In this document: positions 1 through 8,823 of the stretch, one piece after another
How positions within the stretch are numbered: the first letter of the stretch is position 1
Layout: each line of letters opens with the position of its first letter
Position numbers and translations under genes: made by a program
Notes under the pieces: generated by a model
What the model was told of the DNA's origin: nothing
Databases searched by the model: none
What the model saw: only the letters and a program-made list of their open reading frames with translations
From: Caldilineae bacterium
GTDB lineage: Bacteria > Chloroflexota > Anaerolineae > Epilineales > Epilineaceae
NCBI GenBank assembly: GCA_020634625.1
Contig: JACKBJ010000016.1
Location: 18,556 to 82,555 of the forward strand
DNA length: 64,000 nt
Reading direction: 5' to 3'

Positions 1-1
1 T

Positions 2-775
2 GAGACGGGCCAGCCCGCGGCGACGATCGTCCGAAACGCGGTGCAAGCCGCGCGGAGGAGTCCGTGGATTGCCAGCGTCACCGCTTCGTCCGAGGAGCTC
101 GGCCGCACCGCGCCCTACGGGACGAGCGCGACGACGCTCTGGAAGCTCGCTACCGACCTCGAGACGGCCCGCTGGGAGGCCTTCTACATCACACCTCGCG
201 GCGGTGGGGTCGAGTCCGATCTGCACTGGATGACGCTTCACGGCGGCCAGGACTTCTCGGGCGAGGTGACCCTCATCGCCGGCCGCAACTGCATCCCGCA
301 GCCAACCGCCTACGGGCTCCGGCCGAAGCTCGCCGAGTCGCTGCTCGTGGGGCAGAGCTTCGGGCTTGGCTCGGACGTGATGGCCAGCCAGGTCACGGCG
401 CCGGACGGCGCTCGGCCGATGGGGATCCACGACGCGCTGACGCTGGCGCTCTCCACACGGCAGGTGCGGAAGCTCGCTGGCGACCATGCCTCCGAGGTCC
501 TGCCGGATCTCGACCAGACCGCGCAGGAAGGGCTCGACCTGGTCGCCGAGGCCACCATGCGCCGGGCGATGATCCCGCGGCTCCTGCAGCAGGTGGAGGT
601 GACCGACTGCGCGCTCTGGCCCTACCTCCGGCCGCACAGCCTCCTGCGCGTCCAGCTCGACGACGATGGCGGCGTCTTCGCCGATGCCGTCGCCCGGGTG
701 CGGACGGTGCAGTTCCGAGTCGCTCCCACGCTGGCCTGCACGATCTCGGTCGACCTCTGGAGGATGATCGGATGA
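2..775 (+). CDS. Phage structural protein, 5'-truncated by window
   Basis: The frame is open from base 2 with no stop, so the gene almost certainly begins before the window; the GTG at 41 is only an internal candidate start. The visible 258 residues are soluble, with no signal peptide or membrane segment. They contain an acidic, helical stretch in the second half and end in a beta-like strand. I do not recognise the family. A structural (tail/baseplate) role is inferred from position: its stop overlaps the next start by 4 bp (ATGA at 772-775), and the following genes lead into a lysis cassette. Confidence 0.6.
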   Translation, partial: ETGQPAATIVRNAVQAARRSPWIASVTASSEELGRTAPYGTSATTLWKLATDLETARWEAFYITPRGGGVESDLHWMTLHGGQDFSGEVTLIAGRNCIPQPTAYGLRPKLAESLLVGQSFGLGSDVMASQVTAPDGARPMGIHDALTLALSTRQVRKLAGDHASEVLPDLDQTAQEGLDLVAEATMRRAMIPRLLQQVEVTDCALWPYLRPHSLLRVQLDDDGGVFADAVARVRTVQFRVAPTLACTISVDLWRMIG

Positions 776-1332
776 CGCATCCAAGCGACTCGCTCCTGCA
801 CCCGATCCACGGTGTCGCGGCCGAGGACATCGCCGCCGAGCTCGGGCACTCGACGGGCGCACGGATCGGCGCGCTCGAGCGGATGGTCGACCGGATCCTG
901 CGCTACCTGGTGCTGCGGATTCGCGCCTTCCGAGGCATCCAGATCTTGACCGGGCCCGACGCCGGCGCGCTCGTGACGCCGGACGGCAACGGGGTGATTG
1001 GGATCGAGTGCCAGAGCGAGACCGGCACGATCCAGGCGGTGGAGGGAACTCCGCACCGGATGTCGATCTGCCCGCCGGCTGGTGGTGGCGGGGGAGGCTG
1101 CGCTAGCGCCTACTCACTGATCTCACTCTACACGATGGAGTCGGGCGGGATGCTCCCCGAGGGTCAGTGCGTGGCGGTGGGTTGTGACAAGGAGATCATC
1201 CTGCGGCTGGGCGAGTGCCTGACGGGGAACATCAGCTGTGATCCGGACGGGAACGCGACCATCGACATAGGCATCAACTTCGCCTGCATCTGCGAGAAGT
1301 GCGGTGCCCCTGGCGGTGGAGGGATCGGATGA
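772..1332 (+). CDS. Cys/Gly-rich phage protein, unknown function
   Basis: This 186-residue protein is translationally coupled to the upstream gene (ATGA overlap). The N-terminal ~60 residues look helical (a coiled-coil or oligomerisation segment), followed by a short beta-rich part. A run of glycines around residue 105 acts as a hinge into a C-terminal domain holding eight or so cysteines, including a CxCxxC arrangement close to the end, then another Gly run. This layout suits a trimeric tail or fibre accessory protein, but no family is recognised. Its overlap with the upstream gene and its place before the lysis genes point to a virion component. Confidence 0.6.
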   Translation: MTHPSDSLLHPIHGVAAEDIAAELGHSTGARIGALERMVDRILRYLVLRIRAFRGIQILTGPDAGALVTPDGNGVIGIECQSETGTIQAVEGTPHRMSICPPAGGGGGGCASAYSLISLYTMESGGMLPEGQCVAVGCDKEIILRLGECLTGNISCDPDGNATIDIGINFACICEKCGAPGGGGIG

Positions 1333-1374
1333 GGACGAGCGCATCCTGCAAGCCGTCGATGACGGGAGCTCACG

Positions 1375-1695
1375 ATGACCAGTGACCAGTTGATCGCCGT
1401 CTTCCTCGCGATCTTGGGCAGCAACGTCCTCTCGGCCTGGGTGACTGCGCGCTACACGTCGCGCAAGACCAACGCCGAGGCCGCGGCGACCGCCGCCGGC
1501 GAGTGGCAGAAGCTGTATCTCCAGCAGCGCGAGGAGAACGATGAGCTCCGAGAGCGCACGGTTCACCTCGAACGCGAGGTGCGCCGGTTGGAGGACGAGA
1601 ACGACGCGCTACGCCGTCGCCTGGCCGAGATGGAGGCGCGGCTGGTCGTGCTGGAGAACCGAGCCGGCGAGGCGCAAAGGGGCGTGGCGAAGTGA
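1375..1695 (+). CDS. Membrane-anchored coiled-coil protein (phage lysis region)
   Basis: This 106-residue protein starts with one hydrophobic helix (about residues 4-24). The rest, about residues 35-100, is a highly charged heptad-type coiled coil rich in Glu, Arg and Leu. The layout is that of Rz-like spanin inner subunits or of small phage membrane proteins found beside endolysins; there is no lipobox partner, so a spanin role is only a possibility. An ATG after a GGAGCTCACG leader is the start. The stop overlaps the GTG start of the next gene by 4 bp (GTGA). Confidence 0.65.
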   Translation: MTSDQLIAVFLAILGSNVLSAWVTARYTSRKTNAEAAATAAGEWQKLYLQQREENDELRERTVHLEREVRRLEDENDALRRRLAEMEARLVVLENRAGEAQRGVAK

Positions 1696-2852
1696 ACGGA
1701 CGGCCTTGCCTCGGCATGCACTGGCCGAACCATCCGCACCGGAAGCACGACGAGCTCATGCGCTTCCTGGGCGACTCGGCGCCGGTGACGATCCTGCACA
1801 TGCAGGCCGCAGAGCGTTACCAACTTCTGCGCGAGAGCGGGCCGGACCGACTGATCCACGTGCGGATCTACCGCGAGTGGTGGGAGCAGGAGAGCCCTGA
1901 GGCACTGGCGCGCTGGGCTGCTCGCGAGCTTGCCTACCTGTGGCACGACCCTCGCGTCCTGGTCAGCCCGGCCAATGAGCAGAACATCGAGCTGGTCGGC
2001 GTGGGCCCTGGCTGGATCGACACGCTCGGTGCGGCTTGGCGCAAGGCGCTCTACGCGAAGATCGGGAAGTGGAACCTCGACTTCTGGCGCGAGCTCGACC
2101 GCTTGGTGCCGGATCGCAAGGCCCTCGCGCTGTGGAGCGCGCTGGCCGACGGCCACGACGCCGAGCCGGGTGTGCCCGACAGCGAGTACCAGGTCCCCGA
2201 GATCCGGGAGGCGTGCGAGTACGTCGACGTATTGGCGTCGCACCCCTACGGCAAGCTGAGCCAGGGCCCGCACACTCTGCCTGGCGGGCCGGATGCGTTC
2301 TGGCACATGCTGCGCCCCTGGCGGCCGGCGGGGACCGGCAGGCCACGCGACCCGGGCGGGATCCTGGCGCAGTTTCCGGGCAAGCCGCACTTCGTCAGCG
2401 AGACCGGGACCTTCGTTCACGATCGGCGCGAGCATGCCGCGGCGACAGCGAACGCCCTGAGGATGCTGGCCTTCCGAGCATCGGGAGACGGTGTCACGCT
2501 GGGGGTCACGCCGTTCATCTGGGATTCGGATCCGCAGCACTCGCTCAACATCATCGCCGGCAACGACGCGTTGGTCGGCAGACTCCTGGCGCTGCCGCGG
2601 GCGACAACGACGGCGCCGCTGCCGATCGCGCGGACCCGCAGTGTCCCGCCGCCTCGAGTGCCCACACCGGCGCCTGGAGCCGTGACTCCTCTGGCCAGCG
2701 GCTACCGACCGCATGTGGTGCGCCGCGGCGAGACGCTCTACAGCCTGGCCGGCCGACGCTGGAAGGAGATCCGCGTCACGGTCCCGCTCGAGGACGCCAG
2801 GCAACTCGAGGTGGGCGCTGTCGTGATGATCCCCGACGACATCAGGAGCTAG
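1692..2852 (+). CDS. Glycosidase-like TIM-barrel protein with C-terminal LysM
   Basis: This 386-residue protein starts at a GTG overlapping the upstream stop. Residues ~1-300 look like a clan-A-type glycoside hydrolase barrel: an ANEQN motif near residue 96 resembles the acid/base Asn-Glu, and a VSETG motif near residue 238 resembles the nucleophile Glu. A Pro-rich linker (about 305-335) leads to a C-terminal LysM-like domain (about 338-386, beginning with VVRRGETLYSLAG) for peptidoglycan binding. No signal peptide is seen, so export would depend on the neighbouring holin. Likely a virion- or lysis-associated cell-wall glycosidase. It sits 4 bp before the LysM amidase gene. Confidence 0.7.
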   Translation: MNGRPCLGMHWPNHPHRKHDELMRFLGDSAPVTILHMQAAERYQLLRESGPDRLIHVRIYREWWEQESPEALARWAARELAYLWHDPRVLVSPANEQNIELVGVGPGWIDTLGAAWRKALYAKIGKWNLDFWRELDRLVPDRKALALWSALADGHDAEPGVPDSEYQVPEIREACEYVDVLASHPYGKLSQGPHTLPGGPDAFWHMLRPWRPAGTGRPRDPGGILAQFPGKPHFVSETGTFVHDRREHAAATANALRMLAFRASGDGVTLGVTPFIWDSDPQHSLNIIAGNDALVGRLLALPRATTTAPLPIARTRSVPPPRVPTPAPGAVTPLASGYRPHVVRRGETLYSLAGRRWKEIRVTVPLEDARQLEVGAVVMIPDDIRS

Positions 2853-2856
2853 GGCC

Positions 2857-3570
2857 ATGCCCATCGAAGGCGGACACATCCATCGCGTGGTGCGGGGCGA
2901 CAGCCTCTCGCGCATCGGGAAGCTCTACGGCGTGTCGTGGCTGGACATCGCGAGAGCGAACGGCATCGGAAGGCCCTGGGTGATCCGCGTCGGCCAGGTG
3001 CTCGTGATCCCAGGTTCGGCTCGCGAGACGCCTCCGCCCCCGAGCACCGGGCGCCGGCTCTACGATCTGCAGGTGCTGGAGCCCGTGCGCAACCGGCACC
3101 GAGACCCGCGGCGCCGCATCCGCTGGCTGATCGTGCACGACCCGGGCGTCACCGCCAGGCCTGCTGCGCTGCTCTCGGCGATGCGGACGACGGCCAGCCC
3201 GGTGAGCTACCACCGAATCTTCTCCGATGAGGCCAGGCCCGTCGTCTACGAGCTCGTGCCGAAAGGCGACGTGGCGTGGCACGCTGGCGCGTCGACGCAG
3301 ATCCCGGGCACCGACGTGGTGAACGGCGACGTGAACGTCTTCACCTGGAGCCTCTCGATCATGAACCCAATGCCGATGAGCCACTGGCCGGCGCTGGTGC
3401 AGGTCCTGGCGGACATGGTCGAGGAGGCGGGACTACCCGACGCTGGGGTCATCCTCGCGCATCGCGAGGTGAACACCGCGCGGGGTCGCCGGTCCGACCC
3501 GCGCGGGATCGACATGGACCGACTTCGGAGCGACGTGGCAGCCGAGCTGGGCCGGCGTCGCGCGGCTTGA
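2857..3570 (+). CDS. LysM N-acetylmuramoyl-L-alanine amidase (endolysin)
   Basis: This 237-residue protein has an N-terminal LysM domain (about residues 8-52, HRVVRGDSLSRIG) joined by a Pro-rich linker to an Amidase_2 (PGRP-like) domain, about residues 80-230. Zinc-ligand and catalytic motifs are visible: IVHDPG, VAWHAG and ILAHREV supply the histidines, and SDPRGIDMD matches the family's DPG-x-x-F/D-W region. The enzyme would cleave the amide between MurNAc and L-Ala. Lack of a signal peptide fits a holin-dependent endolysin. It follows the glycosidase-like LysM gene by 4 bp and precedes the holin candidate by 17 bp. Confidence 0.82.
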   Translation: MPIEGGHIHRVVRGDSLSRIGKLYGVSWLDIARANGIGRPWVIRVGQVLVIPGSARETPPPPSTGRRLYDLQVLEPVRNRHRDPRRRIRWLIVHDPGVTARPAALLSAMRTTASPVSYHRIFSDEARPVVYELVPKGDVAWHAGASTQIPGTDVVNGDVNVFTWSLSIMNPMPMSHWPALVQVLADMVEEAGLPDAGVILAHREVNTARGRRSDPRGIDMDRLRSDVAAELGRRRAA

Positions 3571-3587
3571 ACAAGGAGCATTGAACC

Positions 3588-3974
3588 ATGTTGCACGCAA
3601 TCCTGATCGCACCGCTGACCGTCCTCCTGAGCCTTCTGCTCCAGGAGATCCCCCAGCAGGTGCCCGAGATCGTCGACGTGACGCTGCGGGTCCTGAGCCT
3701 GGTGCTCTCGATCATCGGTGTGACCGGTGGCCTGCGCGGTGTGCTTGAGCAACTCGACATCCGGCTCAAGGGCAAGAGCGCTCTCGCGCTGTCCTGGGCC
3801 GTCGGCCTGGTGCTCACCGGAGCATCGGTGGCCGCAGGTTGGCTGCCGCAGCCGGAGTGGACCGCGGGCGGCGTCTACAGCTGGGTGGTCGCCTACTGGC
3901 CGGTGATCACGGCGATGGCGAACCTGGTGCGGGACAAGGTGTACGGGATCGTCGGAGCCGCGTCCCCCGCCTAG
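3588..3974 (+). CDS. Holin-like membrane protein
   Basis: The 128-residue product has three hydrophobic segments (about 3-20, 34-52 and 62-83) plus a possible fourth near 95-112, and few charges outside the loops. It has no recognisable enzyme motif. Size, hydrophobicity and its place immediately after the endolysin gene suit a phage holin, which would form the membrane lesion that releases the amidase. The start follows AAGGAGC (a good ribosome site) 6-7 bases upstream. It is the last gene of the prophage segment and is followed by a hairpin terminator. Confidence 0.7.
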   Translation: MLHAILIAPLTVLLSLLLQEIPQQVPEIVDVTLRVLSLVLSIIGVTGGLRGVLEQLDIRLKGKSALALSWAVGLVLTGASVAAGWLPQPEWTAGGVYSWVVAYWPVITAMANLVRDKVYGIVGAASPA

Positions 3975-4017
3975 CCTGAGGGTGATTCCATCCGAGTCAG
4001 GCGAGAGACTCGGCAGC

Positions 4018-4050
4018 GAGGGGGCCCTGGTGTTCACTGGGGCCCTCTTG
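4018..4050 (+). terminator. Hairpin terminator ending the prophage lysis operon
   Basis: A GAGGG(G)GCCC arm is followed by an 11-base loop and a GGGGCCCTC arm, then CTTG. The stem is GC-rich with one bulge, and the trailing T run is short. It lies 44 bp after the holin stop, where a transcription end is expected. Confidence 0.6.
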
Positions 4051-4090
4051 GCGTGTGTCCGCTTCGTGTCCGCTTCACGGGGCGAGGCCG

Positions 4091-4119
4091 TTGACATCCG
4101 AATGGGAGGATGATAGGCT
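4091..4119 (+). promoter_or_regulatory. Sigma-70-type promoter upstream of a hairpin
   Basis: TTGACA (4091-4096), a 17-base spacer and TAGGCT (4114-4119). Predicted transcription begins near 4126. The only structure immediately downstream is the 4153-4195 hairpin, so the transcript could be a short RNA or the leader of the 4554 gene. Confidence 0.5.
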
Positions 4120-4152
4120 GCAACAACTTGCGTCCGAAGAGCCAACAGCAAC

Positions 4153-4195
4153 GAAGCCGAGCCCCTCAGATCTGGCGGTCAGAGGGCCCGGCTTC
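4153..4195 (+). other. Strong GC hairpin downstream of the 4091 promoter
   Basis: The arms GAAGCCGAGCCCCTC and GAGGGCCCGGCTTC pair over about 13-14 positions with one mismatch/bulge, closing a loop of ~14 bases. No T run follows, so it is not a classical terminator. It could be an RNA element or the end of a mobile segment. Confidence 0.5.
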
Positions 4196-4396
4196 GAAAG
4201 GGCAATCTAGTGGGTGATTGTAGCCCCGGTGGACCATCTCGGCAATTCAGAATAGGCAGTCTTCACGGCCATCGTTGTTCCCCGATTCGGGTGGGGAGTC
4301 GCGGTGGTCGTTCAGCATATGGGGCTTCTATCCACGAGCACAGTTGCCGCCGAGCGATAAACTGGCGCAAGAAGTACTTCGCTCCAGCGGCAGATC

Positions 4397-4451
4397 GCCG
4401 CACTCACGGTTCGCCTCACCGAGCTGGAAGAGGCCCGGCTGAACAAGAACG
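4397..4451 (+). repeat. Decayed coding fragment, copy A (also at 8903-8954)
   Basis: In one frame this reads AALTVRLTELEEARLNKN, a leucine-zipper-like segment. Copy B at 8903-8954 reads the same with one codon fewer. The heptad pattern recalls the N-terminus of IS66-type transposases, but what follows does not match that family, so the source may equally be a phage protein. The two copies bracket the AT-rich islet. Confidence 0.6.
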
Positions 4452-4553
4452 TTCTGCCCAACCACGCGAGCACGCACGAAGTAGGGATGCGAACAAGTCA
4501 ACCTAGAGAAGTAAGTTGGACGGCTCGACGCATGTCCGGCAGGAGGGGATCGA

Positions 4554-7367
4554 ATGAGTGAAATAGGTGACTTCCAACACTACACTGCAAGAATAGCAGT
4601 GGTCTTGTTGGCCATTTCAGCAGTGGTGCTTGTTGTGGCGCGGACTGCGAGTGGGGACTCGCTGTACACGATAAGTGATATAGTATGGGTTGATGATGGT
4701 GATGGAATTCAGGAAATGGATGACCCATACAGCCCAGAAGACCCATTGCCTGGCGTCACAGTTAATCTGTTTCAATATTCTGGGGGAAGTACCCCCTCAG
4801 GCTTGCCTTTACAGACGACAACAACGAATAGCAGTGGCCAATACTCCTTTGATGTTGCTCAAGGTGTCTATATTTTGGAATTTGTGCCGCCAGCAACAAA
4901 TCAAACGGGTCAATATCAGCTTACGATCTCAAATAATACGCACGATTACATAGATAGTGACGCAGATGATCAAACAGGATTCACGGGCGCAATAACTGTC
5001 ACATCACAGTCTGTGAACGACATGTGGGATGCGGGTTTTGTTGATACCCAGAGTTGTGGGTCACTGGAGGTTGGAGATCAGATATGGCGCGACTTGAACG
5101 CAGATGGGTTCTTTACTGCGGGTGTCGATGAGCCAATCCAAGGACTGAAAGTCCAAGTATGGCAGCAGATTATTTTCGGAGGGTTGAATTGGGGCTTTGC
5201 CGGACAAGATATCACTGATTCGGATGGTAAATACGAAGTTGGATGCCTTGATAATGGGACATACATATCGTTAGTAGAGGAAGTTGGTGGTTATCGAGTT
5301 CAGCCCATACACACTCCTGACCCAAATACCGACATAGAAAATGACAACAACTTTCACTCAATCCCGATACCACATAAATCCAGTCTTATGCCCGCCGAGA
5401 TTATGGGTAGAACAAATAGTGTAAATCTCTTCTCCGGGAACGAGCCGAGTGGCGGCGGGGATGCCAATTTGACGATTGACGGTGGATTCCTGTGCGATGA
5501 GGAAGCAATTGATATTGTGTTTGTGGTGGACTCGTCAAGTTCAATGAGAGGAGAGAAGATTAAGGGCGCGACGAGCGCGATCAGCACATTTATTGATTCT
5601 ATGGACATTAATAACCATAGAGCCGCGATAGTTTCATTCAATAATGCGATTGTGTCTGCTGCGACAACAGATCTTACGAACGATAAGTCAGTTCTGAGCG
5701 CAGCATTGGCTAACGTTGTGGCCAGAGGCGAGACCGATATTGAGGAGGCTATTCAGAGAGCGGAGAGCGTGTTTGTAGACGGCGGCCATGGAACTAGTTC
5801 CACAAAGAAACCTATCATGATCTTGCTGTCTGACGGAAAGAATGATAGCAATAGAGACGCAATCTTCTTGGCTGCGCAACATGCGCGTGAAGAGATCCCC
5901 ACGCTGAGAATAATCACAGTGTCAATTGGGGCAGGAAACAATAACATTATCCTTGTCGGCATTGCCAACGATGTGGATGATTTTTACTCCGTGACCGATG
6001 GGACGGAGTTGGGGCATGTATATTTGGATATTCGCTCAAGGTTGTGTAATGATCCGGGCAGAAAACTGAGTTGCCAAAACGGAGGACCTGTGCATGTATC
6101 ACTGAGCACAGGATGGGACCAAGAATTGGAGGTGGGTAAGGCGGTAGGTGCGGTAGATGATGAATGGGTAGTTGACCCAGACGGAAATCATGCATGGGTC
6201 GTTTCTCCGTTTGTTCCGCTGCCGCCGTCGGTATTGAAGGGATGGCCGACCCTGAGCCGGGCAAGATGGATATCCCGTAGGCCGGATAAGCTGTCCGATG
6301 AGAATATATCGGAATATCAATACACGCGAGAGTTCGATCTTCCCGCAGGGGTGAATGATGTGTTCATTAAGCTATTAGCAGTGGCTGATGACATTGTCGC
6401 TCCACTATTGAATAATCAGGCTAGGATAGTCCTGAACGGAAACTCAATAGAAACGCAGCCTGGGGGCACCTGGGGGGCTCCTGCCGCATTACATGTATTT
6501 GATGACGATCCAAATAAGTTTCAGTCCGGGACGAATACACTTTCGATAAAAGTGGATGATTCGTACAGGGGATTAACGGGATTAGTTGTTGATGGGTATG
6601 TCTCAGCATGTATTGGTGATGCTGTCCCTACGGCGACGCTTGCCCCTACGAACACCTCCTCGCCCCCTACTGCAACACCAACACTAACCCCAACCCCTGG
6701 CCCTACGGCGTGTCCAACAGGGAGTACGATAGATGGCTCTGCAGTTCCCGGCGGAACGGCAGGAGAAGAGTACGTATGTGTGAGGACGAAAATTACGTAT
6801 TGCCAAACCGAGATGACAAGAGTTGACTACTCACGCGTGCTATCTGGTGAGTATGCCGAGCATCCTGCAAGTGACGCTGGACTATGTAATATCTGTGCGA
6901 GCTGTTTCGGCATCTATTACTGTGATCGAGAGCGACTGGACACAGTTGCCGTTGCCGACAATCTGCAAGAGTCTCCATATAACTGGAGTAATGGAACCAA
7001 CGTTGAGCTTCTCAACTCAGAATTCTTCCCGAAAGATCTGAGGCGATGGGCTCAGACAAGCCGGGTTAGCGGATCACAAACAGAGCCATTCGCAATTGAG
7101 AGGAGTATCGAGTGGGCAGAAAAACCCCTGGGTGGAGGGGGGGTTGAGCCTGTGATCGTGTTTCCTGTAAGTGAGCTAAATGGAACGACACTTGGTTCTG
7201 AGTATGCGTGGGCACGCTCTTTTGGTTCTATTCATGTCTTTGGGCGTTGCCCGAATGGGATCCCAGGCCCATTGCCGACAATGGGGGCCGGCACATCAAT
7301 TCCTCCCTCTGAGTATCGGTGCGAGGGTAACTGTACGAGAAGAGGAACACCGACTCCATTCCCATAG
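4554..7367 (+). CDS. Large SdrD-B/VWA surface protein in AT-rich islet
   Basis: This 937-residue protein starts at ATG 4554 with ribosome site AGGAGGGG. A hydrophobic N-terminus (about 13-30) acts as signal or anchor. Two SdrD-B-like (prealbumin-fold) domains follow (about 40-165 and 168-310, each with a DxDxDG-type calcium signature), then a von Willebrand A domain (about 320-505) whose MIDAS reads DSSSS. A beta-rich domain (about 510-690) comes next, then a Pro/Thr linker (about 692-725) and a Cys-containing C-terminal domain. The VWA with calcium-type modules suggests adhesion or surface assembly. Codon use is clearly AT-richer than in flanking genes, a sign of transfer. It is followed 66 bp later by a second islet gene. 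Confidence 0.8.
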   Translation: MSEIGDFQHYTARIAVVLLAISAVVLVVARTASGDSLYTISDIVWVDDGDGIQEMDDPYSPEDPLPGVTVNLFQYSGGSTPSGLPLQTTTTNSSGQYSFDVAQGVYILEFVPPATNQTGQYQLTISNNTHDYIDSDADDQTGFTGAITVTSQSVNDMWDAGFVDTQSCGSLEVGDQIWRDLNADGFFTAGVDEPIQGLKVQVWQQIIFGGLNWGFAGQDITDSDGKYEVGCLDNGTYISLVEEVGGYRVQPIHTPDPNTDIENDNNFHSIPIPHKSSLMPAEIMGRTNSVNLFSGNEPSGGGDANLTIDGGFLCDEEAIDIVFVVDSSSSMRGEKIKGATSAISTFIDSMDINNHRAAIVSFNNAIVSAATTDLTNDKSVLSAALANVVARGETDIEEAIQRAESVFVDGGHGTSSTKKPIMILLSDGKNDSNRDAIFLAAQHAREEIPTLRIITVSIGAGNNNIILVGIANDVDDFYSVTDGTELGHVYLDIRSRLCNDPGRKLSCQNGGPVHVSLSTGWDQELEVGKAVGAVDDEWVVDPDGNHAWVVSPFVPLPPSVLKGWPTLSRARWISRRPDKLSDENISEYQYTREFDLPAGVNDVFIKLLAVADDIVAPLLNNQARIVLNGNSIETQPGGTWGAPAALHVFDDDPNKFQSGTNTLSIKVDDSYRGLTGLVVDGYVSACIGDAVPTATLAPTNTSSPPTATPTLTPTPGPTACPTGSTIDGSAVPGGTAGEEYVCVRTKITYCQTEMTRVDYSRVLSGEYAEHPASDAGLCNICASCFGIYYCDRERLDTVAVADNLQESPYNWSNGTNVELLNSEFFPKDLRRWAQTSRVSGSQTEPFAIERSIEWAEKPLGGGGVEPVIVFPVSELNGTTLGSEYAWARSFGSIHVFGRCPNGIPGPLPTMGAGTSIPPSEYRCEGNCTRRGTPTPFP

Positions 7368-7433
7368 TGGAGGAGTTTCTTTCCTAGTGTTCATTCAACC
7401 TCAAGCATGAACCAAGAAAATGGGAGGAATATT

Positions 7434-8762
7434 GTGACTGGCGGCAAGTACAGTAGATTGCCTTTGTTGATGGCGGCGTTTACGATCTTGTCCATGCTAT
7501 ATGTTCTTGCTGTGTTTTCTTCTCGTCATGACGAGATAGTGCCGAAAAGAGCGTATGATAGTACCGTCGCTGGTGGGATGAGCTATTCCCCCGGAGGGGT
7601 AACGGGAACAATCTCTATTTCCTATACGGAGTATATTTCTGTGGCGGGTGAAATGGCCCCATTAGGCTATCGCGATGTTATTGTGGATGAAATCGATCGG
7701 TATATATCATTTAGTGAAGTTATCTCGGTTGCGAATGGTCGAACGAAGAGAGTGATTGAGGCAGTGGACGGCAATCGTTGGATTTCGCAGAGCGTTGATG
7801 CGAATGAAGAGATGAGTTATCAGATAGGGCGGCTAGAGGATCACTCTGTTCCAGGCTTTTTGTCGGAGCAATTCAATCGAGGTGTTGTAAGAGACGATTT
7901 TTCAGTCATTAGAACGCCGGGGGCCCCAATTGTCCCCTTGACGACGATTAGCAACGCGATTAGCTCAGGGGTGGCTAGTATGGTTGGCCAGCAATGGCTG
8001 CAAGCGCTGAAGTCAACACAAATCGTTGTGACGGATGGAATTCGGGTTAGCCATGTGTGGTTTGACGATGTTTACGGCCTCCGTTTGAGACACGATATCT
8101 ACTCGGACGGTGAGCTAATGTCATCGCTGATTGCGGAGAATGTTATTCTTGGTGATTTGTCAGGCATCGACTATTCGCCGAGTATCGAACCTGGCACTCG
8201 TGTTGATTATTTTGAGGTAGTTGAGTTTGATCCTGGCACCTCTGGTTATCCAGATACCGCTGGTGTAACGAGTTTGCTTTATCCCGATGACCCAATTAGC
8301 GGGAGTCTGTATCTTGATGTGTCTACCTATATAACGGGGACCAGAGCGCTCGAGCAAGAGAGCGTTGATCTCGGGTTGTCAGAAGCTGGGTGGGTTATTG
8401 GGCAGCAGTTGTCCAGCCAAGACGGTATGGAGTTGTTTTCTTTGCAAGGTGATAATCGAAATAACCTGCCATTTAGTGTTGATCCTCTGTGGCCGCCAGA
8501 CTGGATCGGAAATCCGGTGGATTGGGGCACGGGAACGTTTGATGAGAGGTTCACGATGCAGTTTACTGACACTACGAGTGTTGATATATACAAGATAAAC
8601 GACGGGTCCGGTGTGGAGTCAGGTGAACAGGCGCTAGATTTCGACTACCTTGTAACATGGATTGAAGGTAGTTATAATCGAGTGGTTCTGTGTTTGACTG
8701 GTGTGGAGGGTGAGGACTTGGCCTTCGAGTGGGCTGAAGCGTATAGGAATGGTTCTAGCTAG
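7434..8762 (+). CDS. Secreted/membrane-anchored protein of unknown family
   Basis: I place the start at GTG 7434 because GGGAGGAAT (7422-7430) lies six bases before it; an in-frame ATG at 7407 has no good ribosome site. The 442-residue product has an N-terminal hydrophobic segment (about 8-26), then an acidic, mostly beta-rich exterior domain with many Tyr, Ser, Val and Asp residues and no recognised motif. It shares the AT-rich composition of the upstream VWA protein and the same strand, so the two probably arrived and act together. Function unknown. The C-terminus ends without an anchor. Confidence 0.7.
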   Translation: MTGGKYSRLPLLMAAFTILSMLYVLAVFSSRHDEIVPKRAYDSTVAGGMSYSPGGVTGTISISYTEYISVAGEMAPLGYRDVIVDEIDRYISFSEVISVANGRTKRVIEAVDGNRWISQSVDANEEMSYQIGRLEDHSVPGFLSEQFNRGVVRDDFSVIRTPGAPIVPLTTISNAISSGVASMVGQQWLQALKSTQIVVTDGIRVSHVWFDDVYGLRLRHDIYSDGELMSSLIAENVILGDLSGIDYSPSIEPGTRVDYFEVVEFDPGTSGYPDTAGVTSLLYPDDPISGSLYLDVSTYITGTRALEQESVDLGLSEAGWVIGQQLSSQDGMELFSLQGDNRNNLPFSVDPLWPPDWIGNPVDWGTGTFDERFTMQFTDTTSVDIYKINDGSGVESGEQALDFDYLVTWIEGSYNRVVLCLTGVEGEDLAFEWAEAYRNGSS

Positions 8763-8823
8763 AGGGGCACTCTCAACGACAATGTTCCTGCTCAGCCGGT
8801 CTGAATTCGAGTAAGCTGTAGAA

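Larger units (their letters stand above)
3975..4553. other. Gene-poor junction between prophage and AT-rich islet
   Basis: No convincing intact gene lies here. It holds the prophage terminator, a consensus-like promoter (4091-4119), a strong GC hairpin (4153-4195) and a decayed coding fragment (4397-4451) that recurs at 8903-8954. GC content drops visibly from about 4200 onward. The strong ribosome site AGGAGGGG just before 4554 belongs to the next gene. Confidence 0.6.

Noticed and set aside
4397..4451. Confident IS66 transposase remnant
   Set aside because: The zipper pattern fits, but the residues following it do not match the IS66 SSKPPS region, so only a tentative mention is kept.
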